This document shows, in pieces, positions 62,841 to 64,000 of a stretch of DNA of 64,000 bases. Within the stretch, counting starts at the first letter, position 1, and every line of letters starts with the position of its first letter. The stretch comes from Struthio camelus. Lineage: Eukaryota > Chordata > Aves > Struthioniformes > Struthionidae. The notes below the pieces were generated by a model, which made no database searches, was not told where the DNA came from, and worked only from the letters and a program-made list of their open reading frames with translations. Location of the stretch: the NCBI RefSeq assembly GCF_040807025.1, contig NC_090981.1:42883817-42947816 (forward strand). The letters are read 5' to 3'. Made by a program: the position numbers and the translations under genes.

Positions 62841-62981
62841 ATGTCCATGCCACTGGAGGATGCTATGGACACCTTGATCAGGGTTTTTCATCATTATTCT
62901 GGCAAAGAAGGAGACAGATACAAGCTCAACAAAGGAGAACTCAAAGAGCTCCTCACCAGTGAGTTCACTGACTTCCTTTCA
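62841..62981 (+). CDS. S100Z: S100Z first coding exon (partial gene): N-terminal EF-hand of S100 calcium-binding protein Z
   Basis: The exon codes for 47 residues beginning MSMPLEDAMDTLIRVF. It matches the S100 N-terminal half: helix I, the S100-type pseudo-EF-hand loop SGKEGDRYKLNKGE (residues 20-33), helix II ELKELLTSEF and the end FTDFLS. Human S100Z has AMDTMIRIFHRYSGKE and KGELKLLL at the same places, closer than other S100 proteins. An acceptor (TTTGGATGCAG) ends at 62823 and leaves 17 bases of 5' UTR; the donor TCA|GTAAGA begins at 62982 in phase 0, exactly where S100 genes split the two EF-hands. The first ATG is preferred over the one at 62847 because it gives the human distance to the AM motif. 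The exon with the canonical second EF-hand is not within the remaining 1 kb. S100Z is a small homodimeric calcium sensor; its partners are poorly known. Confidence 0.9.
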
Positions 62982-64000
62982 GTAAGATGCAGCTACTGAA
63001 TCTCTTTAGTTAATGTTTAATGGGTGGGATAAGCAGTTACTGAAAGGTTCAGGAATAGCATTTCCATACACAATGCATACCCTGCCACAGCTTCTCAGAG
63101 GACGGTTGTCTCTGTGGAGCCAGAGAGAAGGCGATGCGATCAAGTGTGCCATTTGAAAAAGAGTTTTATAATGGTGATCTGGCTTCTTTCTGGTGGTCTG
63201 CCATCTGCTATGAGCAGCAGAACTGGGTACTCTGCACCGTGCTTTTGAACAGAAGTGCCAAAAGTAGACTAGAAGGAGTAGCCTAATTGTATTAAAACAG
63301 GCTTTAATCAGTTTTCTTAATTAGAGAGGGTAGATAAGTCCTTATAAGAATTAAATTCAGCAACTAGTTCTCAGGAGACAAGAAAGAAGTTTGAGCATAA
63401 TGGCCAGGCAGTGTGTGGAACTTCAGGTCTATTAGATTCCTTGAGGCCTTGTAAATATATCATACACAGTTGTTACACTGATTTTTGGGAAACCACAAAC
63501 ACAGTGCATCTTCTTATCCGCCCTGCAGAGCGCTATGAAGAAAATCCTTCCAGTGATAAGCTGCTGATATGAATATCTCTTTGCACATTTGTTATGCTTC
63601 TCATTACACGGCATTGATGTTTTATGGAATAATGACCTGACACATAATTGTTTTCTGTATCCTATTCATTGTAAGAATTTGTATGGTCCCTATCACCATC
63701 AGCAGAATTTTTTTAAGGCATTGTATCCCTTTTCTTGAGTTGGATTTTCTTTTAATCTTGACTATTGATTTATTATTATGGCATTTGCTGTCCTTACTCC
63801 CACTGAGTTGGATGCTATTTGCTAAATAGGGATCTTTGAACATGACAAATAGAGGCATAATACGACCACGTATGAATAGCCTCTTGAAAATCTAAGTACT
63901 GTTTGTTATGGATGATACAGAGGAATGTACATTATAGCTCAAACTTGCCAAGAGAAATCAGCGCTCAGCACGTCCTAAAACCTATTTGATTAATGTCAGT
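62982..64000 (+). other. S100Z: S100Z intron, continuing past the window
   Basis: Starts with donor GTAAGA. AT-rich with no sign of the second S100 coding exon (no DxNxDxxVxFxEF pattern on the + strand). Confidence 0.7.

Noticed and set aside
1-64000. CRISPR array, operon, prophage or tRNA/rRNA genes
   Set aside because: The window is vertebrate nuclear DNA; no regularly spaced repeats, ribosome binding sites or recognisable tRNA/rRNA sequences were seen. No endogenous retrovirus gene (gag, pol or env type) was recognised; the reverse transcriptase remnants are of the CR1 LINE type.

Overview
This window looks like nuclear DNA from a bird. It holds three single-copy vertebrate genes, all on the + strand, in an AT-leaning, repeat-poor background. 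The recognisable dispersed repeats are CR1-type LINE fragments: one well preserved copy whose sequence is typical of avian CR1, and several much older ones. I see no L1, Alu-like SINE or long LTR element. I cannot name the species.

Layout. A CpG island at about 530-1110 carries the promoter and first exon (778-865) of F2R, the thrombin receptor PAR1. A 7,965-bp intron with an antisense CR1 copy leads to the large second exon (8831-10035), followed by an AU-rich 3' UTR that contains a 2 x ~110-bp tandem duplication. From about 11.8 to 36.6 kb lies intergenic DNA with CR1 relics, microsatellites and an unexplained GC/CpG-rich stretch at about 15.2-17.4 kb. A second CpG island at about 36.9-37.8 kb carries exon 1 (37420-37510) of F2RL1, the trypsin/tryptase receptor PAR2. 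A 4,182-bp intron separates it from exon 2 (41693-42798). From about 43.6 to 62.8 kb is intergenic DNA with three ancient CR1 pieces. The first coding exon of S100Z (CDS 62841-62981) lies near the right edge, and the rest of that gene is outside the window.

The order F2R, F2RL1, S100Z on one strand matches the human 5q13 arrangement as I know it. The two receptors are ancient tandem paralogues. Both have a tiny exon 1 encoding only the signal peptide, a phase-1 intron at the same place, and one large exon with the cleavable N-terminus and all seven membrane segments. Spliced lengths are 430 residues for PAR1 and 398 for PAR2. Key residues fall at the same numbers as in human: Arg41 and Cys175/Cys254 in PAR1, Cys148/Cys226 and Cys361 in PAR2.

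I found no sign of a wholly new biological system. The most interesting points are the divergent tethered ligands (PAR1 begins TFLMPD with Pro at position 5; PAR2 begins SFIGQK), the orphan CpG-rich region between the receptors, a motif cluster in the F2R intron, and a perfect 53-bp tandem duplication inside an otherwise decayed CR1. Coordinates of genes and splice sites were read directly. Repeat boundaries are approximate, and repeat family assignments rest on recall of consensus features rather than on a search.
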